Shown here in pieces: positions 36,018-45,148 of a DNA stretch of 64,000 bases. The notes under the pieces were generated by a model. It searched no databases. It worked only from the letters and a program-made list of their open reading frames with translations, and was not told the origin of the DNA. The translations under genes were made by a program, and so were the position numbers. Origin of the DNA: Lysinibacillus sp. KCTC 33748 (lineage in GTDB: Bacteria > Bacillota > Bacilli > Bacillales_A > Planococcaceae); NCBI RefSeq assembly GCF_002237755.1, contig NZ_MWSJ01000017.1, positions 35,597 through 99,596 of the forward strand, written 5' to 3'. Position 1 is the first letter of the stretch; each line of letters begins with the position of its first letter.

Positions 36018-36989
36018 TTGAATATTAATTTCCATGAGAACTTTAGTGGATTTTTTCATGCATTGGAAATATCAAAGGTACAAGAATGTCCGTTTGTATT
36101 CCAACCAAATGTGCAGGAAGGAGCTATACATCGTTTTATTCCTCGGCCAGATTTAGAAGTGGTTATATCTGATTATTCATTTTATCGAGAGTACCAAATG
36201 CAAGTAGTAACAAAGCAGCCTATGGTTGAACTTAGTTTCTGTTTACAAGGTAATAGAGGTCTTTACATCTCAGGCTCAGAATATGAAATTTCTTCAGGAA
36301 CATGCTCGCTTCAATTTATAGAGCAAGTAGGGGCAAATTTTATGTTTCACAAAAATCAATCCTACCAAATGGTGGGGATTGGTATTCCAATTTCAACATT
36401 CAATCATTTTATGAGTGAAATTGGTGAAACTAGTAAGGAATCCTTAAGTTTCTCTAAAATTCTTGATGGAAAACGATATAGACTATTTCAAGAGAAAATT
36501 AACGCATCTTCCCTAATTATTGTTCGGCAAATGTTAGATGCTATAGCAAGTAAGAAGATGACCAATTTAGAGCTAGAATGCCAAGCGTTACAGCTTTTAT
36601 CTATGACATTTCGATCTCATCTATTTGATAATTCTCTTAGCCCTGTTATGTTTTCAATAAGTGATAGAACAAAAATACAGCAAGCTAAATCTATTATTAT
36701 GGAGCATATGTCCAATCCTCCAACACTAATTGAGTTATCGCGTTTAATTGATTTAAACGATTACAAATTAAAAAAGGGATTTAAAGAGATGTTCGGAACA
36801 ACAGTGTTTGGATATTTACGAGAAAAAAGACTAGAGAAAGCATTGCTTTTATTACAAGAGGGAACTATGAATGTAACTGACATTGCGAATGCAGTGGGGT
36901 ATTCTAATCCTAGCTATTTTGCGGAGATTTTTAAGAAGAGATTTGGAATTAATCCTAGGGAAATATTAAGAGATCTTAATCGGTTGTAG
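36018..36989 (+). CDS. PchR-like AraC-family regulator
   Basis: 323-328-residue transcription factor. The N-terminal ligand domain (VVTKQPMVELSFCLQGNRGL) is of the PchR/YbtA type. The C-terminal ~100 residues carry two helix-turn-helices (LIELSRLIDLNDYKLKKGFK; NVTDIANAVGYSNPSYFAEI followed by FKKRFGINPREI). Start either ATG 36003 (no room for a ribosome site) or TTG 36018 (GGTGA 9 nt upstream), the latter preferred. PchR-type proteins usually respond to siderophores. The Fur-like box upstream and feoAB next door fit an iron role, by inference. Confidence 0.82.
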   Translation: MNINFHENFSGFFHALEISKVQECPFVFQPNVQEGAIHRFIPRPDLEVVISDYSFYREYQMQVVTKQPMVELSFCLQGNRGLYISGSEYEISSGTCSLQFIEQVGANFMFHKNQSYQMVGIGIPISTFNHFMSEIGETSKESLSFSKILDGKRYRLFQEKINASSLIIVRQMLDAIASKKMTNLELECQALQLLSMTFRSHLFDNSLSPVMFSISDRTKIQQAKSIIMEHMSNPPTLIELSRLIDLNDYKLKKGFKEMFGTTVFGYLREKRLEKALLLLQEGTMNVTDIANAVGYSNPSYFAEIFKKRFGINPREILRDLNRL

Positions 36990-37010
36990 AGGATATATAT
37001 TTAATTCATA

Positions 37011-37048
37011 AAACACCTTAAATCGAGTGAATCAATTTAAGGTGTTTA
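37011..37048 (+). terminator. Terminator of the AraC regulator gene
   Basis: AAACACCTTAAAT (37011-37023) pairs with ATTTAAGGTGTTT (37034-37046), then TATT. Confidence 0.8.
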
Positions 37049-37110
37049 TTATGGGAATAACAAATGGCAGACCTTTTTGCAAGATTAATAGCATTCTCTA
37101 GATAGAAATT

Positions 37111-37140
37111 AAAAAGGGGGGCCTTTTAAGACCACCCCTC
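37111..37140 (-). terminator. Terminator of the feo operon
   Basis: On the minus strand GGGGTGGTC, a TTAAAA loop and GGCCCCCC are followed by five T just after the FeoB stop. The stem is imperfect. Confidence 0.6.
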
Positions 37141-37146
37141 CCATCA

Positions 37147-38541
37147 TTAAACCCAACCAAACGCTCGAGCAACTGTCGCCGTTAGCCATGTCACGCCAAT
37201 AGCAATAACCGTTGGAATTAAAAATGACATAAATGTCCACTTCGGACTTTTAGTTTCTTTATAAATATTGACTAAAGTTGTTCCGCAAGGGAAGTGTAGC
37301 AGTGAGAACAACATCATGTTTAAAGCTGTGAGCCACGTCCAGCCTTGGTCGATAAACACTTGTTTTAGCTTCGATAAATCCTCAATTTCTAGCATAGCTC
37401 CTTGCGATAAATACGCCATAATTAAGATAGGGATCACAATTTCATTCGCTGGTAGTCCAAGAATAAATGCAGCCATAATAAAGCCATCCATACCAAGAGC
37501 CTGACCAAATGGATCTAAAAAGTTAATGAAATGCATTAGAATACTCGTATCACCAACGTAAATATTAGCAAGTACCCAAGTCAAAATAGAGGCAGGAGCT
37601 GCAACGACAACCGCTCTTTTTAATACATACCATGCTTTATCAAGACTTGCTCTTAAAATTGTGTTCCAGAACTTTGGTCTTCGAAATGGTGGAAGTTCCA
37701 AAGTGTAATGGGTAGGTACACCCTTTAAAGCGGTTTTAGAAAGAACCCAGGACACAGATAATGTCACAACGACGCCCAACATAACAAATCCTATTAAAAT
37801 AGCCGCTGTTACAAATGTACCTGCTGCACCTGAAAAACCAGTTACCATAAATAATGATGCTAATAAAATAAGTGTTGGCCATCTCCCGTTGCAAGGGACA
37901 AAATTGTTCGTTAAAATGGCTAACATTCGCTCACGAGGAGATTCTATAATTCTCGTTGACATGATAGCAGCGGCATTACAGCCAAAGCCCATTGCCATTG
38001 TTAATGACTGCTTCCCGTGTCCACCCGCTCGTTTGAATAAACGGTCCATATTAAATGCTACTCGCGGTAAATAACCGTAGTTTTCTAATAGAGCGAACAT
38101 AGGGAAGAATATAGCCATTGGCGGTAGCATAACACTAATAACCCATCCTGTACCTCTAAATAGCCCAAGCACTAAAACACCATGTAACCATTCGGGTGCA
38201 TGCATCGCCTCAAAAAGAAAGGTTAGCTTACCCTCTAAATAGCCGAATAAGTTTGCTAACATGTCAGATGGTACGTTTGCGCCAGCAATAGTAATGTAAA
38301 AGACAGTCCCTAGCAAGATAAGCATAATAGGGAATCCCCAAATACGGGATGTGAAAATTTCATCTAATTTATCAGATCTGTACATTGCAGGTTGCTGCGA
38401 TACTACTTTTTTACATAAAGATTTGCTTTTAGTATAAATATCACTAACGATTTCATCTCGAATATCCTCATTCGAAACCTCGTTCACTTCAGCTAGAATA
38501 GCCTTAAGTGAATTATGATTTAACACTGACTGGGACTCCAT
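37147..38541 (-). CDS. feoB: FeoB membrane (Gate) part, separately encoded
   Basis: 464-residue permease half of the ferrous iron transporter FeoB. After an N-terminal ~65-residue cytoplasmic linker come the two Gate (nucleoside-recognition) domains with MGFGCNAAAIMSTRII, NNFVPCNGRWPTLI, LGLPANEIVIPILI and the C-terminal LHFPCGTTLVNIYKE. The conserved Cys residues of FeoB Gate regions are present. The ATG at 38541 lies inside the 3' end of the GTPase gene, behind GAGGTGAG, so this looks like a natural split rather than a frameshift. Works with the GTPase at 38513-39238. Confidence 0.9.
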   Translation of the reverse strand: MESQSVLNHNSLKAILAEVNEVSNEDIRDEIVSDIYTKSKSLCKKVVSQQPAMYRSDKLDEIFTSRIWGFPIMLILLGTVFYITIAGANVPSDMLANLFGYLEGKLTFLFEAMHAPEWLHGVLVLGLFRGTGWVISVMLPPMAIFFPMFALLENYGYLPRVAFNMDRLFKRAGGHGKQSLTMAMGFGCNAAAIMSTRIIESPRERMLAILTNNFVPCNGRWPTLILLASLFMVTGFSGAAGTFVTAAILIGFVMLGVVVTLSVSWVLSKTALKGVPTHYTLELPPFRRPKFWNTILRASLDKAWYVLKRAVVVAAPASILTWVLANIYVGDTSILMHFINFLDPFGQALGMDGFIMAAFILGLPANEIVIPILIMAYLSQGAMLEIEDLSKLKQVFIDQGWTWLTALNMMLFSLLHFPCGTTLVNIYKETKSPKWTFMSFLIPTVIAIGVTWLTATVARAFGWV

Positions 38542-39238
38542 TCGTTCTCACCTCGTGCTGTTTATTATTCTTATGATTTTGCAGTTTTAAGATCAATTCT
38601 TCATCACCATCAAGTAAGCGAAGGGCAATCCATCTCGATGGATATTTTTCATCAAAATAACCTTCTAATTTCGATTCTATCTTTGTAATGGCTTCCTCTA
38701 TTTCTTTCGAATATTTCATGCGATACGGCGTTGTAACAATTTGCCCATGCACCAGTTGACTTAATGTATCCAACAATCGATTAATACCTTTTTTATTTCT
38801 TGCCGATATTTTGACGACCGGGACTCCTAGTTCACGAGCTAATCTCCTTTCATCAATTCGGATCCCTTTTTTCTCCGCTTCATCGATTAAATTGATACAA
38901 ATGATAACGTTATTCGTCATTTCTAAAACTTGGAGTGCAAGATTTAAGTTTCTTTCTAATGATGTTGCATCGAGCACAACAATTGTTGCATCCGGTTGGT
39001 CAAAAACGATATGGTCTCTTGCGACTTCCTCATCTGCTGAATTAGAAAATAAAGAATAGGTCCCGGGTAAATCCACGAGAACATATTGCTCTCCTTTGTG
39101 TTCAAAAGAACCTTCCGCATGAACAACCGTTTTCCCTGGCCAGTTTCCGGTATGTTGCTTCAATCCCGTTAATGTATTAAATAATGTGCTTTTTCCGGTA
39201 TTTGGGTTACCTGCTAAAGCTATTCTATTTACTCTCAC
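38513..39238 (-). CDS. feoB: FeoB GTPase part, separately encoded
   Basis: 241-residue G-protein domain of FeoB. G1 GNPNTGKST, switch region with TGNWPGKTV, G3 DLPGTYSL, G4 NLID and G5 SARNKKG, followed by the helical GDI-like segment (residues ~165-225). It ends in a charged tail that overlaps the permease gene by 29 bp. It starts 4 bp inside feoA (ATGA). In most bacteria both parts are one polypeptide of ~650-750 residues. Confidence 0.92.
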   Translation of the reverse strand: MRVNRIALAGNPNTGKSTLFNTLTGLKQHTGNWPGKTVVHAEGSFEHKGEQYVLVDLPGTYSLFSNSADEEVARDHIVFDQPDATIVVLDATSLERNLNLALQVLEMTNNVIICINLIDEAEKKGIRIDERRLARELGVPVVKISARNKKGINRLLDTLSQLVHGQIVTTPYRMKYSKEIEEAITKIESKLEGYFDEKYPSRWIALRLLDGDEELILKLQNHKNNKQHEVRTNGVPVSVKS

Positions 39239-39498
39239 TTTGTATTCCCCCTAACAATTTCGCCCAAAATCATTGAGCTTTCATCATTCCGTAAAGCAAT
39301 CGTCGTATTGCTTACACGGTAAGCGACAGGGTCTCCTAAAGGGCTTTTACGAAGAACAGAGATTTCTGCGCCTTTTACAAAGCCTAAATCTAATAATCTC
39401 CTTCTTAAAGGACCCTTAATGTTTATTTCTTTTATTAAAAAGCAATCTCCAAATGAGCATTCTGAAAGTGGTTTCAATGATGTTTTTTCCATATGCAT
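39235..39498 (-). CDS. feoA: FeoA, ferrous iron transport accessory protein
   Basis: 87-residue SH3-like protein needed for FeoB function. FeoA features are LSECSFGDCFLIKEIN, LRRRLLDLGFVKGAEISVLRKSPLGDPVAYRV and TTIALRNDESSMI. ATG 39498 follows GGAAAGGAA at good spacing; an in-frame extension to 39537 is unlikely. First gene of feoA-feoB(G)-feoB(Gate). Confidence 0.92.
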   Translation of the reverse strand: MHMEKTSLKPLSECSFGDCFLIKEINIKGPLRRRLLDLGFVKGAEISVLRKSPLGDPVAYRVSNTTIALRNDESSMILGEIVRGNTK

Positions 39499-39558
39499 TT
39501 TTTGTTCCTTTCCATAATAATATTTCCTGAACTTCACATTGTTTCTCTAAGGAAACTT

Positions 39559-39573
39559 TATTAATGATTATCC
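39559..39573 (-). promoter_or_regulatory. Fur-like box upstream of feoA
   Basis: On the minus strand GGATAATCATTAATA matches the 7-1-7 Fur motif with three deviations. It lies ~60 bp before feoA, the expected place for iron-dependent repression. The rest of 39574-39817 shows no gene. Confidence 0.6.
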
Positions 39574-39817
39574 CTGTTTTATGACAATTGTCAATAGTTT
39601 TCTGAAATCTTTTTGAAAGAACGTGATAAAAGAGCGTCCTAATGAAGGGAATAACTGCGCATTTTTTTTGACTAAGAAATGTTGAAAAAGGGGGAGTTGT
39701 TTAGCATACAATGCGGGCAAAGTTTTGATGTAATGATATGAGAAGATTCTCGTTATGATGTGTTCGTTATAAGTGCTTATAGATAAGAGGCGAAAGCAGA
39801 GCAAAAAAACATGTTAA

Positions 39818-39863
39818 ACCCTCTGCTACTAATAAAGTATCGGCAGAGGGTCATGATTTTTTT
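39818..39863. terminator. Bidirectional terminator after the secreted-protein gene
   Basis: ACCCTCTGC (39818-39826), inner TACT/AGTA, and GCAGAGGGT (39843-39851), with T runs on both outer sides. It directly follows the stop at 39873 on the minus strand. Confidence 0.8.
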
Positions 39864-39872
39864 ATTTGGAAA

Positions 39873-41171
39873 TTACTCTTGGATTAGGAATGAGGCAGAG
39901 GAAGTTGTTTGAATGAAATGACGATTTCCTTCTACTGTATAATCAGCTGGTACTGGTTTGCCAAAGGTATTGGTACGAACGATGGAGGCATTCGGTGATA
40001 AATTATTGATAATAATTTCCATGTTCGCCTCAAATTCAACTGGTTTTTCATTTAATGTTGCCTGGAATGTGATACGATTCGATTTTTTTGTAATGCTAAT
40101 TTCCATAACACCAGTATCCTCATTAAGAAGGGTTCCTAGTGGTGGAATAATAACAGTCATATTCGATTTTGTCGTTAAAACGAAGCGATCTGCACTATTT
40201 TCCGTGTCTGCAACGTTGATTTTTGCTGTATAGGTATTTTTGTTTTTCGTCATAGCAGTAGTTTTACCTGGTACGGCTGCTATATCCGATGAAATTGGTT
40301 TTTTCGACCCGTTCCCTTTAGGTAAATCATATTTTCCATTTACATAGTCTACTAAAGTCCAGGCGTTTGGTACAAGCTGCTGTTGCACAGGTGTTAAAGC
40401 CTCGAAGGCTGTTTTCGCTGCTTGTACATCTTGAGCGGTAGACGTTTTAGGCGATAAAGCTGCAATAGCGTTTTCTACTTCCTTAGCTGCCGCCTTATCC
40501 TTCGCAACAAGCTGTTCAGCATCTAATAACATCTTTTCGATACCAGCAGGTAAATAGACGTATGAATATCTTCGAAGTGCATTAAGCTCAGCTCTAGCAT
40601 CAGCTACATCCTGATGGAAGGTAATGCGAGAAGAGTTTAATAATTGGATTTTATTGACCACTTTATCGATAGATGTATTGGGCGTGATATAGGATGTCAG
40701 TATTTTTTGTGATTCCGGGCTCACAAAGGACTTTTGGGCTGCATTTAACGTATTGTACCAATCTTTCGTTTCCATAACATTTTGGTAGTAATAAACGGAA
40801 GTTGACTCCACTGAAGCTAATTTCTCTTCAATTTGATCAGCAAGCTTACGGTACGCAACTTTTGTCTGACGATGATTTGACAGCGTAGAATAATTCGTAA
40901 CATATTGTTTTTCCGTTTCAGTTAACGCATCGTAGGCTTTATTGGCTGCTTCCAAATTTGTTTGGAACGAAGCTGTTGTATCATTAATGTTTGAAATAAG
41001 TCGAACAACATTCGAAACGTTAGCGTTGTAGTAATAAGTATAATCGTATATGTAAGCAGTTTTTGAATGTCCAGTAATATTAGCAGCTGATGCTGACGTA
41101 GTAGGTGCAGTATAGATTAGTGAAGGGACCGCAACTAGGGCTAGTAAGGCTAATTTTCTTTTGTTTTTCAT
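39873..41171 (-). CDS. Secreted repeat-containing surface protein of unknown function
   Basis: 432 residues with a Sec signal peptide (MKNKRKLALLALVAVPSLIY..., cleavage near SASAA). Residues ~55-290 contain helical modules (TASFQTNLEAANKAYDALTE followed by KQYV; RITFHQDVADARAELNALR; KTSTAQDVQAAKTAFEALTP) recalling FIVAR/albumin-binding helical repeats. The C-terminal ~120 residues are beta-rich (RFVLTTKSNMTVIIPP). No SLH domain or LPXTG is visible, so the wall attachment is unclear. AGGAGGT precedes ATG 41171. Confidence 0.8.
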   Translation of the reverse strand: MKNKRKLALLALVAVPSLIYTAPTTSASAANITGHSKTAYIYDYTYYYNANVSNVVRLISNINDTTASFQTNLEAANKAYDALTETEKQYVTNYSTLSNHRQTKVAYRKLADQIEEKLASVESTSVYYYQNVMETKDWYNTLNAAQKSFVSPESQKILTSYITPNTSIDKVVNKIQLLNSSRITFHQDVADARAELNALRRYSYVYLPAGIEKMLLDAEQLVAKDKAAAKEVENAIAALSPKTSTAQDVQAAKTAFEALTPVQQQLVPNAWTLVDYVNGKYDLPKGNGSKKPISSDIAAVPGKTTAMTKNKNTYTAKINVADTENSADRFVLTTKSNMTVIIPPLGTLLNEDTGVMEISITKKSNRITFQATLNEKPVEFEANMEIIINNLSPNASIVRTNTFGKPVPADYTVEGNRHFIQTTSSASFLIQE

Positions 41172-41465
41172 AATATGGGAAACCTCCTATTTGGTTTTGG
41201 ATAAGTGTGATGGGTAAGATGTGGGTCTTTTACCCTATTTAAAATCTTTGATTGTCTTGTGAAATGGTTTATTATTTACCTGTCGAAAAGAGTCGCGTCT
41301 AGACAGGGATTTCCTAATATATGTTGGTAAACCAATTTTATCATATCTCAGGATTTTTTCATGTATATTTTAAGTGAATAGGTAGATTGATTATGTAATT
41401 TTTAAATACTTTGTGTCTTATGTACTTATGAAGCTATGAACGGGGAGCGGATCGCTTTTTTGGAA

Positions 41466-41615
41466 GGGATAGAAATCAAAGCGACGGAAAGAAGTGCCGG
41501 AGTGACGGAACGAACCCTCAAAGCGACGGAACGAATCGCCGAAGTGGCGGATAGAAATCAAGGCGACGGAAAGAACCGCCGAAGTGACGGAACGAACTCT
41601 CAAAGCGACGGATAG
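41466..41615. repeat. 21-bp minisatellite
   Basis: Seven units begin GCGACGG or GTGACGG/GTGGCGG at 41481, 41502, 41523, 41544, 41563, 41584 and 41605: steps 21, 21, 21, 19, 21, 21. The two alternating unit types make a higher-order ~82-bp repeat (GGATAGAAATCAA recurs). On the minus strand it reads as a heptad SFRRFEG/SFRHSGT-like peptide, but no gene start supports translation. Otherwise 41172-41712 carries only the upstream region of the secreted protein. Confidence 0.85.
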
Positions 41616-41677
41616 ACTCATTGTTACCGAAGCCGACGCCACGATTCCCGAGGCATAATTGATTTTTTTTAGTTTGA

Positions 41678-41712
41678 AAAGGACTTGGCTTTGTGCCAAG
41701 TCCTTTCAATTT
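41678..41712. terminator. Terminator of the FIVAR-type surface protein gene
   Basis: AAAGGACTTGGC (41678-41689) pairs with GCCAAGTCCTTT (41695-41706), with T-rich DNA on either side. Confidence 0.8.
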
Positions 41713-43623
41713 TTATTGTGTACCTGAACGTTGAGCATCTTTATAGATGTCGATAGCCTTGTCTAATTTGTTAATAGCATCTGTCACATCGTACGCAGAA
41801 GCATAGGCGTTACTGGCAACGGATTGTGCGTGTTGAACTACTTTTTCTAGACTACGTTTTTCTCTTTCCGTTGTCCATAGTTCATAGTAGGGGATATCAG
41901 AGCCATCTCCATTTTCTGAAACTTTTACATACTGAACAGAATTAATGAGTGATGTTAACCAAGATTTATCAACGTAATGCCAATGATTATAATTCACACC
42001 AGATTTATAATTACTCCTATAGGTTGAAATGGCATTATATAAATAACTGTATGCATACGAAATATCCGACTGAGACGAGGAGCTATTGTTTGCAATACCT
42101 TGTGCGTATGAAACAGCAGAAACTAGGGCATCTTTTTCACTTTGAGTCGTCCAAACTACATTGTAGGATAATTCAGATCCATTCACAGAAACGGTTACAT
42201 ACTGAACAGAGTTAATAAGTGAAAAAAGGGAAGATCGATCGGCATTATATTGATAAGTGCCATATTTTTGTGCATTCTTATACATTGTAATAGCGTAGTT
42301 TAAATTGCTAATTGCATTTGTAATATCAGATTGTGTTGCATAGTAATTATTTACAACATATTGAGCAGATGAAACGGCAGAGGTTAGAGCATCCTTCTCA
42401 CTTTGAGTCGTCCAAGGTTCATAAGAAGCTACATCATTACCGTTGTTCGAAGAAACTTTTACATACTGAACAGAATTGATCATCGATTGTAGTGAAGACT
42501 TATCACCATAAACATATTTTGTTCCATTTTTTTGCACAGTTCGATAAACGTTTAATGCATTTTTGTACTGTGTAATCGCATTGTTTACTTGTTCCTGTGA
42601 AGCGTAAGAATTATTAACTACTGCTCTTGCGCTGCTCACGGCTGATTCGAATGTTGTACGTTCAGCCTGCGTTGTCCATTTTTCAGTTACTGAAATGTCA
42701 TATCCATAAACAGATACTGCAACGTATGGAGGTGAAGCTACTAAATTACTAAGCTCCGTTTTATTTAAAACAGGTAATGTCACAGAGGCTTTTTTATCAT
42801 CCACCTGCACTTTGTTAATGAGATGCCCTGAATTTAATGCCACCTTTGCCCCCTGTTTGACAACCACTTGCTCAATTGTACCTTTTCCGTAAAGGGTGAA
42901 ATCTTTCTCAACATCGATAGTTAGTTTATCAACATTGGCCGTTACTTCAAATGCAGTAACTTTACCAACTATGTCGACTTTCGAAATAGTTTTGTCAGAA
43001 GTCACACTCACTTTAGTGCGTTTTAGGTAAATGTTTGGAGATTTAATATCTTTTAGAGAAACATTTAACCAATTATTATTTTTAGTCAATAAAGGTCTAA
43101 AAATAATTGTATCCCCAATAGCAACGTCATCAATTGTAATGGCCTTCTTCACACGATTAGTTACAATAAGCTCATCTTCAATAGTGACATTTTGAACTTT
43201 TACATAATCCGCATTTACAGTTAGGCTTCCAGCAATTTGCGCGTCGCCGCCATCAAGATCTAACGCTTTATTTTTTGTTCCACCTTTAGTTAGTGTTAGT
43301 GAAGTAATACTTGTAATTTCACCGTTCTTTACGACAATAGTTGCTTCAGCATTCGCCAATGCAGCATTATTGGATGTGTTTAAGAGGGGCTTCAATGACT
43401 TACTGATTTTAAATTGGCCATTGGATGTACGTACTTTATCATTAGCGATGCTGGTAATAGTAACATTTTGTCCCTTTGTTTTGGCTGCAGCTACTTGCCC
43501 GTCGATTTGAACTGAGTGGTTTAAAGATACATCATTAGAAGTGGCATTCGCAGTTGATACAGGCACAATTAAGGTTGCTGTAATAGCGGTAGCCATAAAA
43601 GTAGAAAATACTTTATTCTTCAT
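41713..43623 (-). CDS. Secreted surface protein with four ~85-residue helical repeats
   Basis: 636 residues from the ATG at 43623 (GGAGCG six nt upstream; a longer frame to 43665 lacks a signal at its start). Signal peptide to about TANATS. Residues ~30-310 are beta-rich and resemble the corresponding part of the SLH protein at 28742 (ALDLDGGDAQIAGSLTVNAD versus SLEFDGDRKSFGATIVVNGN; IVGKVTAFEVTANVDKLTID versus IIGTVREFEIQGNIGTLNLD). The C-terminal half has four repeats, each with SLINSVQYVKVS, WTTQSEKDAL and a helical FIVAR-like end (SDITNAISNLNYAI). No SLH domain seen. Confidence 0.85.
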   Translation of the reverse strand: MKNKVFSTFMATAITATLIVPVSTANATSNDVSLNHSVQIDGQVAAAKTKGQNVTITSIANDKVRTSNGQFKISKSLKPLLNTSNNAALANAEATIVVKNGEITSITSLTLTKGGTKNKALDLDGGDAQIAGSLTVNADYVKVQNVTIEDELIVTNRVKKAITIDDVAIGDTIIFRPLLTKNNNWLNVSLKDIKSPNIYLKRTKVSVTSDKTISKVDIVGKVTAFEVTANVDKLTIDVEKDFTLYGKGTIEQVVVKQGAKVALNSGHLINKVQVDDKKASVTLPVLNKTELSNLVASPPYVAVSVYGYDISVTEKWTTQAERTTFESAVSSARAVVNNSYASQEQVNNAITQYKNALNVYRTVQKNGTKYVYGDKSSLQSMINSVQYVKVSSNNGNDVASYEPWTTQSEKDALTSAVSSAQYVVNNYYATQSDITNAISNLNYAITMYKNAQKYGTYQYNADRSSLFSLINSVQYVTVSVNGSELSYNVVWTTQSEKDALVSAVSYAQGIANNSSSSQSDISYAYSYLYNAISTYRSNYKSGVNYNHWHYVDKSWLTSLINSVQYVKVSENGDGSDIPYYELWTTEREKRSLEKVVQHAQSVASNAYASAYDVTDAINKLDKAIDIYKDAQRSGTQ

Positions 43624-43901
43624 CTTTGTCGCTCCAATCATTGTATTTAATGGATAATATATCATACATTTCTTAAGTTTAGTGCGCGAATGGGTTATTT
43701 TACTATATTAATTTAATGAAATAATAGGCCTTTTTTCTTCTATTATTTTAATAACTCGTAGTTTGAAAGGGTAAATCATCCTTCCAAGAGCTCTTTGCTA
43801 TTGTTTGAACATGATGAAAAAGACAGGATGAGTGAACGCTGAAGTACATTGACCGAGTTTACAAACAGCACTACTATAGGAGAGGAAAGGGGGACAACAC
43901 T

Positions 43902-44822
43902 ATGGTGTATCTCGGTATGATTTTCTTTCAAATTGTCGCTCCGATTTTAGTGCTTCTAGTACTTGGCGCAGTTTTACAAAGGAAATTTCGAGAGGCGCTA
44001 TCTCAACTTATTACATATTGCTTTATGCCAGCAGCTGTTTTTGTGAATTTATATGAAACGAGTATAGAATTGTCTGTGCTTGGGGAAGTTGCGCTTTTTA
44101 TTCTACTCTTTATCGGAAGCCAAATGGTCCTTAGTCACTTTCTAGCAAAGGGGCTCGGTTTAGTAAAAACAGAGGCTGCGGTGTTTAAAAATAGCGTTGT
44201 CCTCATTAATTCAGGCAACTATGGTATTCCAGTTGCCCAAATGATTTTTGTGACTCAGCCGATTGGGGTAGCGATTCAAGTTATTCTCGTTATATTTCAA
44301 AATATGACGACGTATACTTACGGCTTGTACAATTTAATTTCTTCAACAAAATCAGGCATGTCAATTTTGAAAGATTTCCTCAAAATGCCTATTATTCATG
44401 CACTTATTATCGGCGTTACTATGAACTATTTTAATATCCCTATTCCACAGTTCGTAAAAATTCCGATAGACCATGTGGCAGATGGCTTTATCGCTGTGGC
44501 ATTAATAACTTTAGGGGCACAGCTATCCCAACTTGAAATAAAATCTATGTTTAATAAGATGGTATACATTAGTTGTTTTACACGATTAATCATAGGGCCT
44601 GCCGTTGCATTGCTTATCATTTTTGCGCTTGGTCTTGACGGTGTCGTGGCACAATCACTTTTTATAGCTAGTTCGTTCCCGACATCGCGAAATAGTTCCA
44701 GTCTGGCATTAGAATATGACGTAGAATCGGCAACTGCTGCACAAACAGTTTTATTTTCAACGATTGTGAGCTGTATTACAGTGACAATTGTAATTTATGT
44801 AGCGGAGTTGTTGTTTACCTAA
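43902..44822 (+). CDS. AEC-family (auxin efflux carrier-like) transporter
   Basis: 306-residue membrane protein with about ten helices in two inverted halves. Typical features are IVAPILVLLVLGAVLQRKF at the start, NSGNYGIPVAQMIF (conserved N-x-G-N-Y-G-x-P) in the middle and ASSFPTSRNSSSLALEYD near the end. Family members export or import small organic acids. ATG 43902 follows AAAGGGGG by 8 nt. Monocistronic. Confidence 0.88.
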   Translation: MVYLGMIFFQIVAPILVLLVLGAVLQRKFREALSQLITYCFMPAAVFVNLYETSIELSVLGEVALFILLFIGSQMVLSHFLAKGLGLVKTEAAVFKNSVVLINSGNYGIPVAQMIFVTQPIGVAIQVILVIFQNMTTYTYGLYNLISSTKSGMSILKDFLKMPIIHALIIGVTMNYFNIPIPQFVKIPIDHVADGFIAVALITLGAQLSQLEIKSMFNKMVYISCFTRLIIGPAVALLIIFALGLDGVVAQSLFIASSFPTSRNSSSLALEYDVESATAAQTVLFSTIVSCITVTIVIYVAELLFT

Positions 44823-44930
44823 CAGTTGGGTGTCATATAGTATAAAAGATAAGGTGGAAAGCTTTTCAGGAGTTAGGGGCTCTTTTTCTGAATTAAAAGC
44901 TAGTGATTTATATTTGTTAAAACAAGATAT

Positions 44931-45064
44931 AAGTTGATTGGAGTGGAGGCTGGGCGACTCCTTGGGGATTAGCGTCGCAGATGAGACCCTGCAGCGAAGC
45001 GAAGCGGCTCATCGGACGCCCCCAGGAAAGCGCCCAGCCGGAACGAAAATCAACCGCACGTTAT
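44931..45064 (+). repeat. Hairpin repeat copy D (short type, best preserved)
   Basis: AAGTTGATTGGAGTGGAGGC, then TGGGCGACTCCTTGGGGATT, the GAGACCCTGCAGCGAAGC and GGCTCATCGGACGCC block, then GGAAAGCGCCCAGCCGGAAC and AAATCAACC. The outer 20-25 bases of each end are mutually complementary. It lies just upstream of the TPP riboswitch. Confidence 0.88.
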
Positions 45065-45148
45065 GGTGATAATCCAAAAATAATCAAATGAAGCTTCCAT
45101 CTATTAGCAATATCTGCTACACTAGCATCAAACTTAATAGTATTAACT

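Noticed and set aside
38513..38541. Frameshift mutation splitting feoB
   Set aside because: The downstream part has its own ATG with a good ribosome site, and the overlap is translatable in both frames, so a natural split is more likely.
41466..41615. CRISPR array
   Set aside because: Units are contiguous 21-mers with no unique spacers, and no cas genes are nearby.
41418..41709. Minus-strand frames coding SFRR-type heptads in the minisatellite
   Set aside because: No supported start, two frames both show it, and the pattern is explained by the 21-bp repeat.
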